This document shows positions 1-8,401 of a stretch of DNA of 38,703 nucleotides, piece by piece. The notes beneath the pieces were generated by a model. The model ran no database searches, was not told the origin of the DNA, and saw nothing but the letters and a program-made list of their open reading frames with translations. Source of the stretch: Hyphomonadaceae bacterium (GTDB lineage: Bacteria > Pseudomonadota > Alphaproteobacteria > Caulobacterales > Hyphomonadaceae). The stretch spans positions 1 through 38,703 of the forward strand of contig JANQQC010000049.1 in the NCBI GenBank assembly GCA_028285145.1. The letters run 5' to 3'. How positions within the stretch are numbered: position 1 is the stretch's first letter; each line of letters starts with the position of its first letter. Position numbers and translations under genes: made by a program.

Positions 1-326
1 TGGAGACAGGGGGCTTGTAGAACACAAGCACAGGCCAAGGCTGAGGCCCGGCGGGACAGCGCGAAACACCGCGGCGTGCGGCAGCACCGGAGCGCGTCAT
101 CTTCAGCGCTCTAAACAAGAACATCCGACACGCACTGGCGCTGTCGCACTGGCTCTTCACTTAAACCGGACGCGGGATCGCGGGCCGGATGAAGGTGCGG
201 GTTCAACTACCACGGAGGACAGCAGTCCAAACCCCCAGTCAGCATGAGCGAAGCGAACACAAGCAAGGCGCAGGCGCAGCGGCTGGGGCTTCAGCCCCGA
301 ACAGCCGCGAGCAAACAAAAGTGCCT
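1..326. other. Left-edge region without a convincing gene
   Basis: No recognisable protein or RNA gene was found here. The plus-strand frame starting at base 2 is open to the TGA at 245-247, but its composition looks non-coding (runs of R, T, G and P, no conserved motif). A minus-strand frame from an ATG at 98-100 runs off the left edge without a stop and could be the start of a gene outside the window, but it has no clear ribosome binding site. The nonamer CGCACTGGC occurs twice, at 131-139 and 145-153. A small hairpin-forming stretch (GGAC AGCA GTCC, inside GGGTT/AACCC) lies near 207-233. None matches tmRNA, RNase P RNA, SRP RNA or 6S RNA signatures that I know. Confidence 0.4.
279..308 (-). 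terminator. Strong hairpin downstream of the NrtR-like gene
   Basis: Two nested inverted repeats are visible. The inner arms are GGGGCT at 285-290 and AGCCCC at 293-298, and the outer arms are GCGGCT at 279-284 and AGCCGC at 303-308. It begins about 18 bases past the stop codon of the minus-strand regulator gene, so it may end that transcript. There is no T-run on its minus-strand 3' side, so it is not a canonical intrinsic terminator; it could instead protect the 3' end or act with Rho. Confidence 0.4.
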
Positions 327-1274
327 TCAATCCCGCCGCTGGGAGGGTGTCGACACACCGCCAGCCGCCGTCCGGCGGAGCAGTTCGCGTTTGAACCGAT
401 GCAGTTCAGCGGGGCGCCCGCCGGTTTGCGCCTGCATCTGGCCGGTACCTTCGACAAGGCCCGTGCGCTCAAGGGCACGGCGGAAATTCTGTTTGTGCAG
501 CGCGCGTCCGAGCACGGCCTCGGTGACATGCTGCAAGGCCGAAAGGGTGAAGCGTTGGGGCATCAGTTCGAACACAACGGGGCGATACTTGATCTTGCCC
601 CGCAGCCGGCCAATCGCCGTTGCAAGGATGCGCCGATGATCGGACGCCATTGGGCGGCCGAGCGGTACGGTGGACGACGGAAGCCCCGCATCCCGTGCGC
701 ACTCCTCCACCAGCCCTGCCTCGTAAAGCAGTTCATAGCGTTCCAGCGCGCGCTCCTCGACCCACTCATTTCCATCAAGCCCGAAGGCGAGCCGGGCGCG
801 GTCGAGACGGGTTTCGCTGCCCGCTGCCCAGGTCGTCAGCTGTGGCGCGATCATTTCGTCGATGACAGATGGGCGGCCTTCGCGATGGTCTTCCCAGGGA
901 AAGAAATCGAACCATGACCGCCATTGCGCATCGAAACCGGCTTCCACATCGGAACGGTCCGGTGTCAAAGCGAGGTATCCGACCGAAATCACGCGTGCAT
1001 CGGTGGGGGCATCGGCAACCGTGGCCTCGGGGGTTTCCCGGTCCTTGTCGCCGAATGTGTAGAGCTGTTCGACATAGCCGATCTCGAAACCGGTCTGTTC
1101 GCGCACCCATCCGCGCAGAGCGAGTTCAAAGGTGCGGTGCTGTGTGGGGTCGAATGCACCAAAGGGCAGGGCAGCAATGCCCGTATCGCGCCGGGTACAA
1201 AGAACATGCGGTGTCTCCGCATCGGCGGCGACCATCACAGCCGAGAGGCCGATCAGAAGCGGCGCGTCCGTCAC
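327..1274 (-). CDS. NrtR-type Nudix-like transcriptional regulator of NAD metabolism
   Basis: This 315-residue protein has the architecture of NrtR regulators: an N-terminal Nudix-fold domain (about residues 1-160) followed by a winged-helix DNA-binding domain (about 190-300). The C-terminal part has the family look, with LRGKIKYRPVVFELMP and a closing TGGRPAELHRFKRE stretch. In the family the Nudix domain senses ADP-ribose or related nucleotides and the protein represses NAD synthesis or salvage genes. The Nudix box is degenerate: where catalytic members have REUXEEXG, this one reads RGWVREQTG, so hydrolysis is probably lost and sensing kept. It begins with GTG at 1272-1274, overlapping by four bases (GTGA) the stop of the upstream HD hydrolase gene, so the two are translationally coupled. 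Regulator function is inferred; NAD genes are not in the window. Confidence 0.8.
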   Translation of the reverse strand: MTDAPLLIGLSAVMVAADAETPHVLCTRRDTGIAALPFGAFDPTQHRTFELALRGWVREQTGFEIGYVEQLYTFGDKDRETPEATVADAPTDARVISVGYLALTPDRSDVEAGFDAQWRSWFDFFPWEDHREGRPSVIDEMIAPQLTTWAAGSETRLDRARLAFGLDGNEWVEERALERYELLYEAGLVEECARDAGLPSSTVPLGRPMASDHRRILATAIGRLRGKIKYRPVVFELMPQRFTLSALQHVTEAVLGRALHKQNFRRALERTGLVEGTGQMQAQTGGRPAELHRFKRELLRRTAAGGVSTPSQRRD

Positions 1275-1894
1275 GCTGCGGCCTTGTCCATTGCTTCGAT
1301 CAATTCGGCATGGCGAGTGAGGAAGGTGTCCTGCGCGATGCTGGTCGGCTCAGGCGCGAGGGTGAGATCAACATTTGCAGGTGGTTTGCCGAAGAAGCGG
1401 TTCGCCTCAGCCGGTTTGAAACCCGCCAGTTGTGTCGCCTCGAACCAGGCGCAGATATGGTCAGCGCGCTTGATCAGCTTTTTCAGCTTCACCGGCGTTG
1501 CTGCGACAAGGCCAAAGCGAAGATGGATCGCTCGCTCAAGCCGAGCCTCGACCGCCTTGTAGTCTCCGCCGAGCACGGCCTTGAACGGAGAGATCATGTC
1601 CCCGACGACATATTCCGGTGCATCATGAAGAAGCGCCGTCAGGCGCTGGGCTGGCGTCAGCTTGGGCTCAAGCGCCGCGCAGATCTGTTCAACGACGACC
1701 GAATGCTGGGCCACCGAGAAGGCGTGGTCGCCAATCGTCTGCCCATTCCAACGGGCCACGCGCGCCAGACCGTGCGCAATATCCTCAATCTCGACATCCA
1801 TCGGGGAGGGGTCGAGCAGGTCCAGCCGTCGGCCGGACAGCATGCGTTGCCAGGCCCGTGTCTCGTTGGCGGAAGGGGTTCGTTTCGCAGGCAT
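1271..1894 (-). CDS. HD-domain phosphohydrolase, YfbR-like
   Basis: A 207-residue protein with an HD-domain metal site: His in VAQHS (about residue 64), the HD pair in LLHDAPEYVVGD (about 90-91) and a distal Asp in KRADHICAWFEA (about 143). The spacing and the wording around the motifs resemble E. coli YfbR, a 5'-deoxynucleotidase that dephosphorylates deoxynucleoside monophosphates with a divalent metal. Substrate here is not established. It is the first gene of a two-gene minus-strand unit with the NrtR-type regulator, overlapping it by four bases. This pairing suggests a role in nucleotide or NAD-related phosphate turnover, which is inference. No strong ribosome binding site precedes the ATG at 1892-1894; the chosen start keeps the whole conserved domain. 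Confidence 0.75.
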   Translation of the reverse strand: MPAKRTPSANETRAWQRMLSGRRLDLLDPSPMDVEIEDIAHGLARVARWNGQTIGDHAFSVAQHSVVVEQICAALEPKLTPAQRLTALLHDAPEYVVGDMISPFKAVLGGDYKAVEARLERAIHLRFGLVAATPVKLKKLIKRADHICAWFEATQLAGFKPAEANRFFGKPPANVDLTLAPEPTSIAQDTFLTRHAELIEAMDKAAA

Positions 1895-2037
1895 GGAAAC
1901 TGTCTGACCTGTTTGCGCGCAAGGGTAAAGAAACGAGCGGCGGATCGTAACACTTCGCCTCTTTTTCGCCGTTTCCGCTTAAGCGCCGTTAAAGCCTTCA
2001 GGCGCATAACAGGCTCAACAAAAAGGACGCTGAGGCG

Positions 2038-2187
2038 ATGGTTGAGTGGTTGATGAATGTGGCAGCGGATCCGGTGACAGCATGGTGGGTGCTGGCCGTC
2101 GCTGGTGGGATCGGGATGGTCGAGATTGTCCGCACAAGCAGGGAGACGCTCTGGGGCGACTTCTTCGCGGATGAACTCGACGAATAA
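2038..2187 (+). CDS. 49-residue single-pass membrane peptide
   Basis: A short reading frame of 49 codons starts at ATG 2038-2040 and ends with TAA at 2185-2187. A purine-rich stretch (AAAAGGACGCTGAGG) lies directly upstream and can serve as ribosome binding site. The product has one likely membrane segment (about residues 15-31, TAWWVLAVAGGIGMVEI) followed by an acidic C-terminus ending FFADELDE. It is divergent from the HD hydrolase gene and followed within 40 bases by a strong terminator hairpin, so it appears to be a monocistronic transcript. I recognise no family. The gene-like layout supports it being real, but no homology could be tested. Confidence 0.55.
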   Translation: MVEWLMNVAADPVTAWWVLAVAGGIGMVEIVRTSRETLWGDFFADELDE

Positions 2188-2220
2188 GGCGCGGGGACGA
2201 ACCTCGCGCGCCGAGGTGTT

Positions 2221-2264
2221 GAGTGAGAAAGGCGGCGGCTGAAAGGTCGCCGTCTTTTGACTCA
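2221..2264 (+). terminator. Intrinsic terminator after the small membrane peptide gene
   Basis: A long hairpin: the left arm GAGT...GAAAGGCGGCGGC (2221-2239) pairs with GTCGCCGTCTTTTGACTC (2247-2264), with several G-U pairs and a loop of about seven bases. The T-run sits in the descending arm and the matching A-run in the ascending arm, so it may terminate in both directions. Confidence 0.65.
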
Positions 2265-2361
2265 TTGGTTCGTCGCGTGCGCGGCGAGCTGAAAGAATGG
2301 TGGCATCTACCTCGCGATTCGTGCGCAGTAACAGGGTCGTAACTCGTCAGGACGTCCCGCC

Positions 2362-3915
2362 ATGAACCCGGTACAGGTCGGAATCTTCTTCATCATCACC
2401 GCCCTGATCGGCTTCCTCACCTATCTCAGCTGCCGCAACGCCCCGTCCGGCGATAGTGGCTCTGATCACGATTACTTCCTCGCAAACAACGGCCTGAGCT
2501 GGTACTTCGTGGCCGGCTCGATCACCCTGACTAATCTGTCGACCGACCAGCTTGTCGGCATGAACGGCAATCAGATGCTGCTGCTGGCCTGGTGGGAACT
2601 GGCCGCCGTCATCGGCCTTCTCATCCTCGCTTACGTGTTCCTGCCGATCTACTACCGGAACAACTGCACCACGACGACCGAACTCCTCCAGCGTAAGTAC
2701 GACAACAAGCATATCCGAGCGCTGATCTCTGTCCTGTTCCTGTTCGGGAACCTCTTCATCTTCCTGCCAGCCATTCTCTATGGCGGATCGCTCTTCCTGA
2801 AATCGACGACAGGCTTGGACTTCTCTTCTGTTTTCGGCGAACGACTATTTGTGGGCAGCGTCGTGGAAGTCGACTCCACCATCTTCGTCATGTCGATCCT
2901 GTTCGCGATCGTCGGCGCGCTTTACGCGATCCTTGGTGGGCTTCGGGCTGTAGCGGTGTCCGACACTTATAGTGGCGTGTTGATCCTGTCCCTCGCCGTG
3001 CTCGTCGTCTTCCTGGCGATCCGCGCCATCGATTTCGACTTCTCGGGCATCCCGACAGAGCGTCTCTCTATGATCCTCGGCGGTGAGCTTCAGGATGGCA
3101 GCGAAACCCCGATTCCCTGGCATACGCTTTTGACTGGAATGATCTTCATTCAGGTCTTCTACTGGAGCACCAATCAGACCATCACCCAGCGCGCAATGGC
3201 CTCCCCAACGGTGGAAGAAGCCCGCAAAGGCGTCCTTGCCGCGGCCGGGATTCGGCTCCTGATCGTGCCTGTGATTGTGGTGGTTCCGGGTGTGGTCGCC
3301 TACAAGCTCTATGGCGATGTCGGCGATGCGGCTTACGGCATGATTGTCGGCGATATCCTGCCGCCTGCCCTGTCCGGCGCGTTTGCGGCCGCCATCGCAG
3401 CGGCGGTCCTGACGACCTTCAACAGCATCCTCAATGCGTCGGCGGCACTCTATGTCTGTGACCTGCACGAGTCTTATGTGGAAGAGGCGCGAAACGTCCC
3501 GCGGCTCAGCCTCTACGTCTCCGTTGCCATGACGACGCTCGCCATCACGCTGGTGCCGGTTTTTGCGTCGCAGGAGAGCATCATCAATACGGTGCAGCAG
3601 CTTTACGGCCTGCTCTCAATGCCGATCCTGTCGGCCTTCATTGTTGGCCTTGCCTTCCGGAATGTGAACGCCGGGGCGGCGATTATCGGCGTGCTGACCG
3701 GCGTTGCGGTCTATGCCGTGTTCAGCTTCGAACTCTACGGCTTTTCCGGGCTTCCAACCGATGCGGGTCTCGGTGCGATCTTGGCCGGTGTGCACTACAT
3801 CCACTACATGTTTGTCACGCTGTTTGTCAGCGTCGGCATCTCACTGCTCGCCAATCTGCTTGTCTTTGGCAAGCGCGCCTCGCTGGCATTCGGCGGTGAA
3901 GCCGTTGCCGTGTGA
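2362..3915 (+). CDS. Sodium:solute symporter (SSS family), probable sugar or sugar-acid uptake
   Basis: A 517-residue, strongly hydrophobic protein with about 13-14 predicted membrane segments, typical of SSS/SLC5 transporters in length and in the N-terminal pattern SDHDYFLANNGLSWYFVAGSI followed by a conserved asparagine-rich turn (TNLSTDQLVGMNG). It should couple inward sodium flow to solute uptake across the inner membrane. It resembles the SglT/YidK branch more than the proline or pantothenate branches. The start has an upstream AGGACG. Its stop overlaps the GTG of a gluconokinase gene by three bases, so the two are co-translated, which points to gluconate or a related sugar acid as the solute. 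That substrate is inference; family assignment is firm. Confidence 0.85.
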   Translation: MNPVQVGIFFIITALIGFLTYLSCRNAPSGDSGSDHDYFLANNGLSWYFVAGSITLTNLSTDQLVGMNGNQMLLLAWWELAAVIGLLILAYVFLPIYYRNNCTTTTELLQRKYDNKHIRALISVLFLFGNLFIFLPAILYGGSLFLKSTTGLDFSSVFGERLFVGSVVEVDSTIFVMSILFAIVGALYAILGGLRAVAVSDTYSGVLILSLAVLVVFLAIRAIDFDFSGIPTERLSMILGGELQDGSETPIPWHTLLTGMIFIQVFYWSTNQTITQRAMASPTVEEARKGVLAAAGIRLLIVPVIVVVPGVVAYKLYGDVGDAAYGMIVGDILPPALSGAFAAAIAAAVLTTFNSILNASAALYVCDLHESYVEEARNVPRLSLYVSVAMTTLAITLVPVFASQESIINTVQQLYGLLSMPILSAFIVGLAFRNVNAGAAIIGVLTGVAVYAVFSFELYGFSGLPTDAGLGAILAGVHYIHYMFVTLFVSVGISLLANLLVFGKRASLAFGGEAVAV

Positions 3916-4442
3916 GACCTCCGTACATGCCACCCGAGTCGAAACTGATCCCTGCCGCCCGCCCCCTAATCGTTGTCATGGGGGTTGCTGGATGCGGGAA
4001 GTCGACCGTCGGTGCAGCGCTTGCCGGGTCGATTGGGGCTGTCTTCATCGAGGCGGACGATCATCATTCAGCGGCCAATCTCGCAAAGATGAACAAGGGT
4101 GTGCCGTTGGATGACGCCGATCGGAGTCCATGGGCTGAAGCCCTGCGCGACAAGGTCGCTGCCAGCGCCCCGGATACGGTTGTCGTGCTTGCCTGTTCCG
4201 CTCTGACCCCCGTTGTTCAGTCCAGGCTCGGTGAAACATCGCGCGACGTGTACTGGGCGCACCTGCAACTGGATTATGACACCCTCTACCAGCGGCTGTC
4301 CTCGCGCACGCATTTCATGCCGCCCGAACTCCTCGATACCCAGTTCGCCGCTCTTGACCCGCCAGCATCCGCGCGATCCTTTGATGCCAGAAAGTCGGTG
4401 GTCGAGATCGTTCAGGAAATCCGGACGTCTTTTTTGGTTTAA
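3912..4442 (+). CDS. gntK: Gluconokinase
   Basis: A 176-residue kinase of the GntK family, which phosphorylates D-gluconate to 6-phosphogluconate for the Entner-Doudoroff or pentose phosphate route. The P-loop GVAGCGKST lies at residues 24-32, followed by the family-specific EADDHHSAANLAKMNKGVPLDDADR stretch (split here by no gap) and the HLQLDYDTLYQRLSSRTHFMP region typical of gluconokinases. Length is normal for the family. The GTG at 3912 overlaps the transporter stop (GTGA); an in-frame ATG at 3927 would shorten the N-terminus by five residues and leave the P-loop intact. The tight linkage with the SSS transporter suggests an uptake-and-phosphorylation pair. No gluconate regulator is adjacent. 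Confidence 0.88.
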   Translation: MRPPYMPPESKLIPAARPLIVVMGVAGCGKSTVGAALAGSIGAVFIEADDHHSAANLAKMNKGVPLDDADRSPWAEALRDKVAASAPDTVVVLACSALTPVVQSRLGETSRDVYWAHLQLDYDTLYQRLSSRTHFMPPELLDTQFAALDPPASARSFDARKSVVEIVQEIRTSFLV

Positions 4443-4539
4443 CTTCAGTGCTCCACGCGCCATTTCTAGAATGAAGGTAGCGAACAATCATCTAGCTCCC
4501 GGGCGTCGCCAAAACCGTTGATGAACAAGGACCATATCG

Positions 4540-7500
4540 ATGAGGGCTGACAAAACCGGTCACGGCACCGGGCAATGGGAGTTCTGGATCGATCGTGGCG
4601 GAACGTTCACAGATATTGTCGCGCGGGCACCGGATGGGACACTCCAGACCCGTAAGTATCTGTCCGAGAACCCGGAAGCTTATGACGATGCCGCGCTGTA
4701 CGGAATCCGCAGCCTTCTGAGTCTCCCGGCAGATGCCCAAATCCCTCTCGACCGGATCGCATCGGTCAAGATGGGCACAACGGTCGCCACGAACGCTTTG
4801 CTGGAACGCAAGGGAGACGCCACGCTACTCGTCACCACGCGTGGGTTCCGGGACATGATCGAGATCGGCTATCAGGCCAGGCCCGATACGTTTGCGCTCG
4901 ATATTCAAAAACCGGAACTCCTCTATGACGCAGTGATCGAAGTCGATGAACGCGTTCGTCATGATGGCGGGATCGAGACGCCACTCGACATCGAAGGTGC
5001 GCGAGCACAGCTGGAAGCGTCCTTCGCGGCTGGATATCGGGCCGTCGCGATCGCGCTGATGCATGCATACAAGCATCCCGCACATGAGCAGGCGCTCGCT
5101 GCGCTTGCCAGGGAAATCGGATTTACGCAGGTCTCCGCCAGCCATGATGTCAGCCCGCTTTCAAAGATCGTGTCGCGCGGCGAGACAACCATCGTGGACG
5201 CCTATCTGACACCGGTTCTGCGCCGCTATGTCGATCGCATCGAACACGCTTTCGATTATCGTAATGCGCCTGGCCAGCTGCTCTTCATGCAGTCCTCTGG
5301 CGGGCTGATAGATGCTGGCCAGTTCCGCGGCCGCGACGCAATTCTGTCGGGCCCGGCGGGCGGCATCGTCGGCGCGGTGAACACGGCGCGAACCGCTGGT
5401 TTCGACAAGATCATCTCCTTCGATATGGGCGGTACATCCACAGATGTCGCGCATTATGCCGGCGCATTCGAGAAGGTTTACGAGACCGAGATTGCCGGCG
5501 TTCGGATGCGCGTTCCTATGATGCACATCCACACCGTGGCGGCCGGCGGAGGGTCGCTCCTGACTTACAGGGATGGTCGTTTGCGGGTCGGTCCGGAATC
5601 AGCCGGTGCCGATCCTGGACCGGTTTGCTACCGGCGCGGCGGCGCGCTCGCCGTGACCGACATCAATGTCTGCCTTGGCAAGCTGAACCCGGATTTCTTC
5701 CCGAAGATATTCGGAAATGATCAGGACCAGCCGCTCGACCGGGCCGCAGCACTCGAAGCTTTCAAGGACGTCGCAGTGGAGATGGGAGAGGACCGGGCTC
5801 CGGAAGACATTGCCGAGGGCTTTCTGGAGATCGCCGTCGGGCACATGGCGCAAGCCATCAAGAAAATCTCGGTTTCAAGAGGCCGCGATGTCAAAGACTA
5901 TGTGCTCAACTGCTTTGGCGGGGCAGGCGGACAGCATGCCTGTCTCGTGGCCGAGCGGATAGGTATCAGCAGAGTATTGCTACACCCATTCTCCGGTGTT
6001 CTGTCAGCCTACGGAATGGGATTTGCGAACATTCAGGCGGAGCGGCAGGCGGTCGTGGGCGAACCTTTGGTGCCGGCAACGCTAGCCGCCATTGAGCCGC
6101 AACTTAGACAGCTCATTGCAGAGAATACCGATAGCTTGTTAGCGCAGGGGCTTCAGCCGAATGAGCTGATGCATTCGGCCGCCGCGCTCATGCGTTACAA
6201 AGGTACCGATACAACCATCAGCATACCCATCACTGGTTCAGACGAAATGCACCGCGCTTTTGAAGAAGAGCATCGCCGTCAGTTTGGGTTTCTTGCATCG
6301 GACAGGGCGATTATCCTCGACACGCTGACGGTGGAATCGCAGGGCGGCGGGATCGGGCAGGTTGAAGTTCCGGGTGAGGCTGTTGCTGCGGGCGCGCCCG
6401 ACGAGATCGCTCAAACGCAGATCTACTCAAAAGCGCAATGGCGGGACGCGGCAATCTACAATGCCGAAGACATGAGACACGGCCACCGGATCACCGGTCC
6501 GGCAATGCTCATCGAACCGACCGGGACGATCATTGTCGAACCCGGCTGGGAGGCGTCCATGAACGCATTCGGGCATGTGATTCTTGATCACGTATCGGCC
6601 GCGCAAGCCGAAGTGGAGACCACGACCTCAAGAGACCCGGTCACGCTCGAGATCTTCAACAACCTCTTCATGTCGATTGCCGAGCAGATGGGGCTGGTGC
6701 TGCGCAACACATCGCAATCGGTCAACGTGAAGGAGCGCCTCGATTTCTCCTGCGCCATCTTCGATGCAGGCGGCAATCTCGTCGCGAATGCGCCCCATGT
6801 GCCGGTCCATCTTGGCTCGATGGACTCAAGCGTGAAAGTCATCATCAAAAGTGGCCAGCCGATCCGCCCGGGAGACGCGTTCGTACAGAACAATCCCTAT
6901 AATGGCGGCTCGCATCTGCCAGACATCACAGTCGTGTCGCCGGTGTTCGATGAAGCTGGCGAGGACGTCTTGTTCTATGTCGCGTCTCGCGCCCACCATG
7001 AGGATGTGGGCGGCATTGCGCCCGGCTCGATGTCGCCGCTGGGCCAGACCATTCACGAGGAAGGCGTCATCCTCGACAATCTCAAACTTGTTGAAGACGG
7101 CGTCTTCCAGACCAAGCGCATCACCGAAGCGCTGTCAGCGGGCGCTTATCCCGCCCGGAACATCACGCAGAATGTGGCAGACCTGATGGCGCAGGTCGCC
7201 GCCAACGCGACCGGGGCCGCAGAGCTCAAGAAGCTCATCGCGCATTACGGCCTTGAGATGGTCCATGCCTATATGGGTTTCATTCAGGATAGCGCCGAGG
7301 AAGCGGTTCGTCAGGTCATCTCGACACTCAGTGATAGCGTGTTCGGCTATGAACTCGATTCCGGCGCGCGCATTCAAGTCACCGTGACGACAGACAAGGA
7401 CCGCCGTTGCGCCAGGATCGATTTCACCGGCTCCAGCCCGCAGCTTCCGAACAATTTCAACGCCCCGGGGGCGATTACACACGCGGCTGTGCTCTATGTA

Positions 7501-8193
7501 TTTCGTTGTCTGGTCGGCGATGAAATCCCGCTCAATGCGGGCTGTATGAAGCCGCTCGAAATCGTGGTGCCGGAAGGAACCATACTGAACCCCCATTTCC
7601 CGGCGGCGGTGGTCGCGGGCAATGTCGAGACTAGTCAGGCTGTCACTAATGTCCTGTTCGCGGCGCTCGGTGCGCTCGGCTCAAGCCAGGGCACGATGAA
7701 CAACCTCACCTTCGGCAATGACCGCTACCAGTACTACGAAACCATCTGCTCAGGCGCGCCCGCTGGCCCCGGCTTTGACGGGGCCGCCGCCGTCCACACG
7801 CATATGACGAACACGCGCATGACTGATCCCGAGATTCTCGAGCAGCGCTATCCCGTTCTGCTCGAACAGTTCGCGGTGGAACGTGGCTCCGGCGGGCGCG
7901 GGGAATGGGTGGCTGGTGATGGGATCATCCGGACAATTTCCTTCCGCGAAGAGATGGAATGCTCGATCCTGTCGGATCACAGGCGGGTTCCGCCTTTCGG
8001 CCTGGAGGGCGGCGAGGCGGGTCGTGTCGGGCGCAACTGGATCGAACGGTCAGATGGCAGCATCACTGAGCTTCGCGGATGCGCGCATGCACAGGTTTCA
8101 CCCGGCGACCGGATCAACATTCAAACCCCGACAGGTGGTGGCTTCGGCGCGCCGGGCAATCGGGCGATGACAACGAGTGAGGATGAGGCATGA
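4540..8193 (+). CDS. oplaH: 5-oxoprolinase, ATP-hydrolysing (HyuA-HyuB fusion)
   Basis: A 1217-residue single-chain enzyme that opens 5-oxo-L-proline to L-glutamate using ATP, the salvage step of glutathione breakdown in the cytoplasm. The N-terminal hydantoinase A half begins with [12 protein letters not shown] (about residues 11-22), has a second nucleotide-fold signature [15 protein letters not shown] (about 295-310), and ends near 690. The hydantoinase B half begins at about 698 ([20 protein letters not shown]) and ends with a [10 protein letters not shown]-type tail. Length and one-piece organisation match 5-oxoprolinase rather than the two-subunit hydantoinases or acetone carboxylases. 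AAGGA nine bases upstream supports the ATG at 4540. The stop overlaps the ATG of a 57-codon gene (ATGA). Confidence 0.92.
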   Translation: MRADKTGHGTGQWEFWIDRGGTFTDIVARAPDGTLQTRKYLSENPEAYDDAALYGIRSLLSLPADAQIPLDRIASVKMGTTVATNALLERKGDATLLVTTRGFRDMIEIGYQARPDTFALDIQKPELLYDAVIEVDERVRHDGGIETPLDIEGARAQLEASFAAGYRAVAIALMHAYKHPAHEQALAALAREIGFTQVSASHDVSPLSKIVSRGETTIVDAYLTPVLRRYVDRIEHAFDYRNAPGQLLFMQSSGGLIDAGQFRGRDAILSGPAGGIVGAVNTARTAGFDKIISFDMGGTSTDVAHYAGAFEKVYETEIAGVRMRVPMMHIHTVAAGGGSLLTYRDGRLRVGPESAGADPGPVCYRRGGALAVTDINVCLGKLNPDFFPKIFGNDQDQPLDRAAALEAFKDVAVEMGEDRAPEDIAEGFLEIAVGHMAQAIKKISVSRGRDVKDYVLNCFGGAGGQHACLVAERIGISRVLLHPFSGVLSAYGMGFANIQAERQAVVGEPLVPATLAAIEPQLRQLIAENTDSLLAQGLQPNELMHSAAALMRYKGTDTTISIPITGSDEMHRAFEEEHRRQFGFLASDRAIILDTLTVESQGGGIGQVEVPGEAVAAGAPDEIAQTQIYSKAQWRDAAIYNAEDMRHGHRITGPAMLIEPTGTIIVEPGWEASMNAFGHVILDHVSAAQAEVETTTSRDPVTLEIFNNLFMSIAEQMGLVLRNTSQSVNVKERLDFSCAIFDAGGNLVANAPHVPVHLGSMDSSVKVIIKSGQPIRPGDAFVQNNPYNGGSHLPDITVVSPVFDEAGEDVLFYVASRAHHEDVGGIAPGSMSPLGQTIHEEGVILDNLKLVEDGVFQTKRITEALSAGAYPARNITQNVADLMAQVAANATGAAELKKLIAHYGLEMVHAYMGFIQDSAEEAVRQVISTLSDSVFGYELDSGARIQVTVTTDKDRRCARIDFTGSSPQLPNNFNAPGAITHAAVLYVFRCLVGDEIPLNAGCMKPLEIVVPEGTILNPHFPAAVVAGNVETSQAVTNVLFAALGALGSSQGTMNNLTFGNDRYQYYETICSGAPAGPGFDGAAAVHTHMTNTRMTDPEILEQRYPVLLEQFAVERGSGGRGEWVAGDGIIRTISFREEMECSILSDHRRVPPFGLEGGEAGRVGRNWIERSDGSITELRGCAHAQVSPGDRINIQTPTGGGFGAPGNRAMTTSEDEA

Positions 8194-8363
8194 CCGCCGG
8201 CAAGGCGTTCTGTGATGAGTATCGGGGCATTCGCGAGCAGTGCCTCGTTGCGGGGTTGAAATCACTGGGCCAGAGCGGAACCAAGCCGTTGCAAATGGCT
8301 GAATCCCAGCGCGCACTGTCGGGGCTGTACGATCAGGCCGCGCGGTCGGCGGCTTCTCTCTGA
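8190..8363 (+). CDS. 57-residue protein coupled to 5-oxoprolinase
   Basis: A short frame of 57 codons whose ATG overlaps the stop of oplaH by four bases (ATGA at 8190-8193) and which ends with TGA at 8361-8363. The sequence is soluble, mixed charge and looks mostly helical ([18 protein letters not shown] near the start, two cysteines at residues 8 and 19). I do not recognise a family. The coupling to oplaH and a codon make-up like that of its neighbours suggest a translated gene; a role with 5-oxoprolinase is only inference. Confidence 0.5.
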   Translation: MTAGKAFCDEYRGIREQCLVAGLKSLGQSGTKPLQMAESQRALSGLYDQAARSAASL

Positions 8364-8401
8364 AGCGCCCCGGCGGCTACACCTCGCAAGGAAGCTGTGC
8401 A

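Noticed and set aside
1-247. Plus-strand open frame from base 2 and a minus-strand frame from an ATG at 98-100 running off the left edge
   Set aside because: Neither shows a motif, good start signal or protein-like composition; open frames of this length are common by chance at high GC.
189-917. Long plus-strand frame opposite the NrtR-like gene
   Set aside because: It is antisense to a gene with clear family motifs and has no recognisable domain; it is a shadow frame.
869-2053. 394-codon plus-strand frame over the HD hydrolase and regulator genes
   Set aside because: Arg/Pro/Gly-rich composition typical of an antisense frame and no ribosome binding site; both minus-strand genes have catalytic or family motifs.
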